Shown here: positions 6,548 through 7,520 of the stretch, in pieces | Numbering within the stretch: position 1 is the stretch's first letter | Layout: each line of letters begins with the position of its first letter | Source: Methylococcaceae bacterium | GTDB taxonomy: Bacteria; Pseudomonadota; Gammaproteobacteria; Methylococcales; Methylomonadaceae | Assembly: GCA_947484105.1 (NCBI GenBank) | Contig: CANKON010000068.1 | Location: 1 to 7,520, forward strand | Reading direction: 5' to 3' | Length of the DNA: 7,520 nt | The notes under the pieces: model-generated | Databases searched by the model: none | What the model was told of the DNA's origin: nothing | What the model saw: the letters and a program-made list of their open reading frames with translations, nothing else | Program-made: the position numbers and the translations under genes

Positions 6548-6560
6548 TTGCGTTATTTTT
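6530..6560 (+). terminator. Dyad with T-run: attenuator, terminator or operator
   Basis: ACGCAATGC (6530-6538) pairs with GCTTTGCGT (6545-6553), with a single T-T mismatch and a 6-nt loop TGGTAT. TATTTTT follows at 6554-6560. As RNA made from the 133-aa gene this is a modest intrinsic terminator or attenuator. As DNA the same dyad covers the -10 of the possible promoter at 6520-6547, which suits a repressor or activator site. The sequence alone does not decide between them. Confidence 0.45.
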
Positions 6561-6581
6561 CAAAAACAACGTGGAATTCTC

Positions 6582-7520
6582 ATGTTTTTACCTTTTTTAA
6601 TCCTATTACTTTTTGCGCCGATTTTCGCGCACGCTGAAAATTTCCCGCGTGTAGAGCATCACGACCCGATGATTGTTGACGCGCAACTTTCATTATCACA
6701 ACTCGTCGAGTCAACGCTTGAAAAATACCCCGATTCGCAATGGCTGAATGCGTTAGAAAATGAAGCCGCTGCACTCAAACAACGTGGTGACAGTTGGACA
6801 GCAGGCGCAGCGATAGCAGGTTTGCGCTATCAAGAAGCAACCAGTGGCACCTTGCATTATTTTGATGGCACAGTTGAAGTTCCTCTTTGGAATTTAGGGC
6901 AACGCGATGCAAATCAACGTATTAGTGAAAAAGCGCAATCCGATTCAACGATGCAAGCCGCTCTTACAAAATGGCGTGTCGCAGGGTTAATTCGCGCCGC
7001 ACTTTGGGATATTTCGTTGCAAGAATTACGGCACGAACAAGCAAAAACAGAATTAACCGCCGCCGAGCAATTGGCACATGATGTGAAACGCCGTGTTGAG
7101 GCGGGAGATTTAGCGCAAACCGATGAATTGTTGGCGCAAACCGACGTGTTAAAAAAGCGTTCTGGTATAACGCTTGCCGAAGCTGAGGTCATGCACGCTC
7201 GTAAACGCTACAACACCATCACACAAATAGCCAATGTCCCCGCGAATTTTCAAGAAAAACTCTCAACGCAAAAAGAAATTGAGCCAAATCATCCCGCATT
7301 ACAAGCTGTGAATTCACAAATTGAACGCAAACAATCTGAATTAGACGCATTGCAATTAGTCGGTTCAGGACAAACGAATGTCACTGTCGGCATTAACAGC
7401 GATCGCCCAAGTAATCAGGATGCACGCAGTAATAACACCGAAAGTTTCAACATCGGCATCAATGTACCATTCGGCGGACAAGCGCATTTAGCCCCGCAAG
7501 TGGCGGCGTTAAATGTCGAA
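6582..7520 (+). CDS. TolC-family outer-membrane efflux protein (partial, runs off the right end)
   Basis: An uninterrupted frame of 313 codons starts at ATG 6582 and is still open at the last base. It begins with a clear signal peptide (MFLPFLILLLFAPIFAHA, cleavage likely after Ala18). The body shows the TolC/CusC-CzcC pattern: a first helix (LSLSQLVESTLEKYPD), a beta segment ending in VEVPLWNLGQRDANQ (98-112), long helical hairpin segments with RVEAGDLAQTDELLAQTDVL (171-190), the repeat-boundary motif NHPALQAVNSQI (236-247), and a second beta segment with SFNIGINVPFGG (288-299). Full-length relatives have about 400-480 residues, so roughly a quarter to a third is missing. Such proteins form the outer-membrane channel of tripartite efflux pumps; an adaptor and an RND pump are expected to follow, which is inference. 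GTGGA at 6571-6575, 6 nt before the ATG, is a weak ribosome-binding site. The substrate class is not determined. Confidence 0.9.
   Translation, partial: MFLPFLILLLFAPIFAHAENFPRVEHHDPMIVDAQLSLSQLVESTLEKYPDSQWLNALENEAAALKQRGDSWTAGAAIAGLRYQEATSGTLHYFDGTVEVPLWNLGQRDANQRISEKAQSDSTMQAALTKWRVAGLIRAALWDISLQELRHEQAKTELTAAEQLAHDVKRRVEAGDLAQTDELLAQTDVLKKRSGITLAEAEVMHARKRYNTITQIANVPANFQEKLSTQKEIEPNHPALQAVNSQIERKQSELDALQLVGSGQTNVTVGINSDRPSNQDARSNNTESFNIGINVPFGGQAHLAPQVAALNVE

Noticed and set aside
6580..7192. Two minus-strand open frames (6580-6774 and 6914-7192)
   Set aside because: Both are antisense to the TolC-family gene starting at 6582, which has a signal peptide and conserved motifs over the whole region.
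1..7520. CRISPR array, tRNA, rRNA, insertion sequence, phage or toxin-antitoxin content
   Set aside because: No regularly spaced repeats, cloverleaf, terminal inverted repeats, transposase or integrase motifs were seen; the only tandem repeat is the two-copy unit inside the coiled-coil gene.

Overview
This is an AT-rich stretch (roughly 38-40% G+C by eye) from what looks like a Gram-negative gammaproteobacterium. The evidence is a dapF gene that overlaps a DUF484 gene by ATGA, a pairing typical of Gammaproteobacteria, together with an outer-membrane TolC-type protein. I cannot fix the genus. The tight gene packing and the coiled-coil/TM protein resembling DUF1640 would suit Thiotrichales-like or Methylococcales-like bacteria, but that is only an impression.

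Left block, + strand (1-4120). The tail of an unidentified reading frame ends at 75. It is followed by dapF (diaminopimelate epimerase, lysine/peptidoglycan precursor), a DUF484 protein, a small polytopic membrane protein with no recognised function, and a large membrane-anchored LTA-synthase/phosphoglycerol-transferase-type enzyme of the sulfatase fold. From dapF to the sulfatase the genes overlap by 4 bp or are separated by 2-3 bp, so they probably form one transcript. In E. coli and many relatives xerC follows dapF and the DUF484 gene (yigA); here envelope genes take that place. An 11-bp perfect inverted repeat at 4129-4163 lies between the convergent 3' ends and probably terminates both sides.

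Middle block, - strand (4171-6024). Read leftward, an ABC-transporter permease of the dipeptide/oligopeptide (DppB/OppB) type comes first. It is followed after 13 bp by a small coiled-coil protein with one C-terminal membrane helix and an 11-residue tandem repeat, and then after 2 bp by apt (adenine phosphoribosyltransferase). No partner permease, ATPase or binding protein is present in the window.

Right block, + strand (6118-7520, runs off the end). A short exported or membrane-associated His-containing protein is followed by a TolC-family outer-membrane efflux protein starting at 6582 and still open at the window edge. The pair resembles the start of an RND-type, possibly metal-exporting, efflux operon. 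Between them lies a 24-bp imperfect dyad that overlaps a possible extended -10 promoter and is followed by a T-run, so it could be an operator, an attenuator or a terminator. The divergent gap at 6025-6117 must hold the promoters of the two flanking units.

Most of the window is recognisable housekeeping and envelope biology. I see no CRISPR array, tRNA, rRNA, insertion sequence or phage gene. The less explained items are the 171-aa membrane protein, the 133-aa exported protein, the coiled-coil protein and the 6530-6553 dyad.
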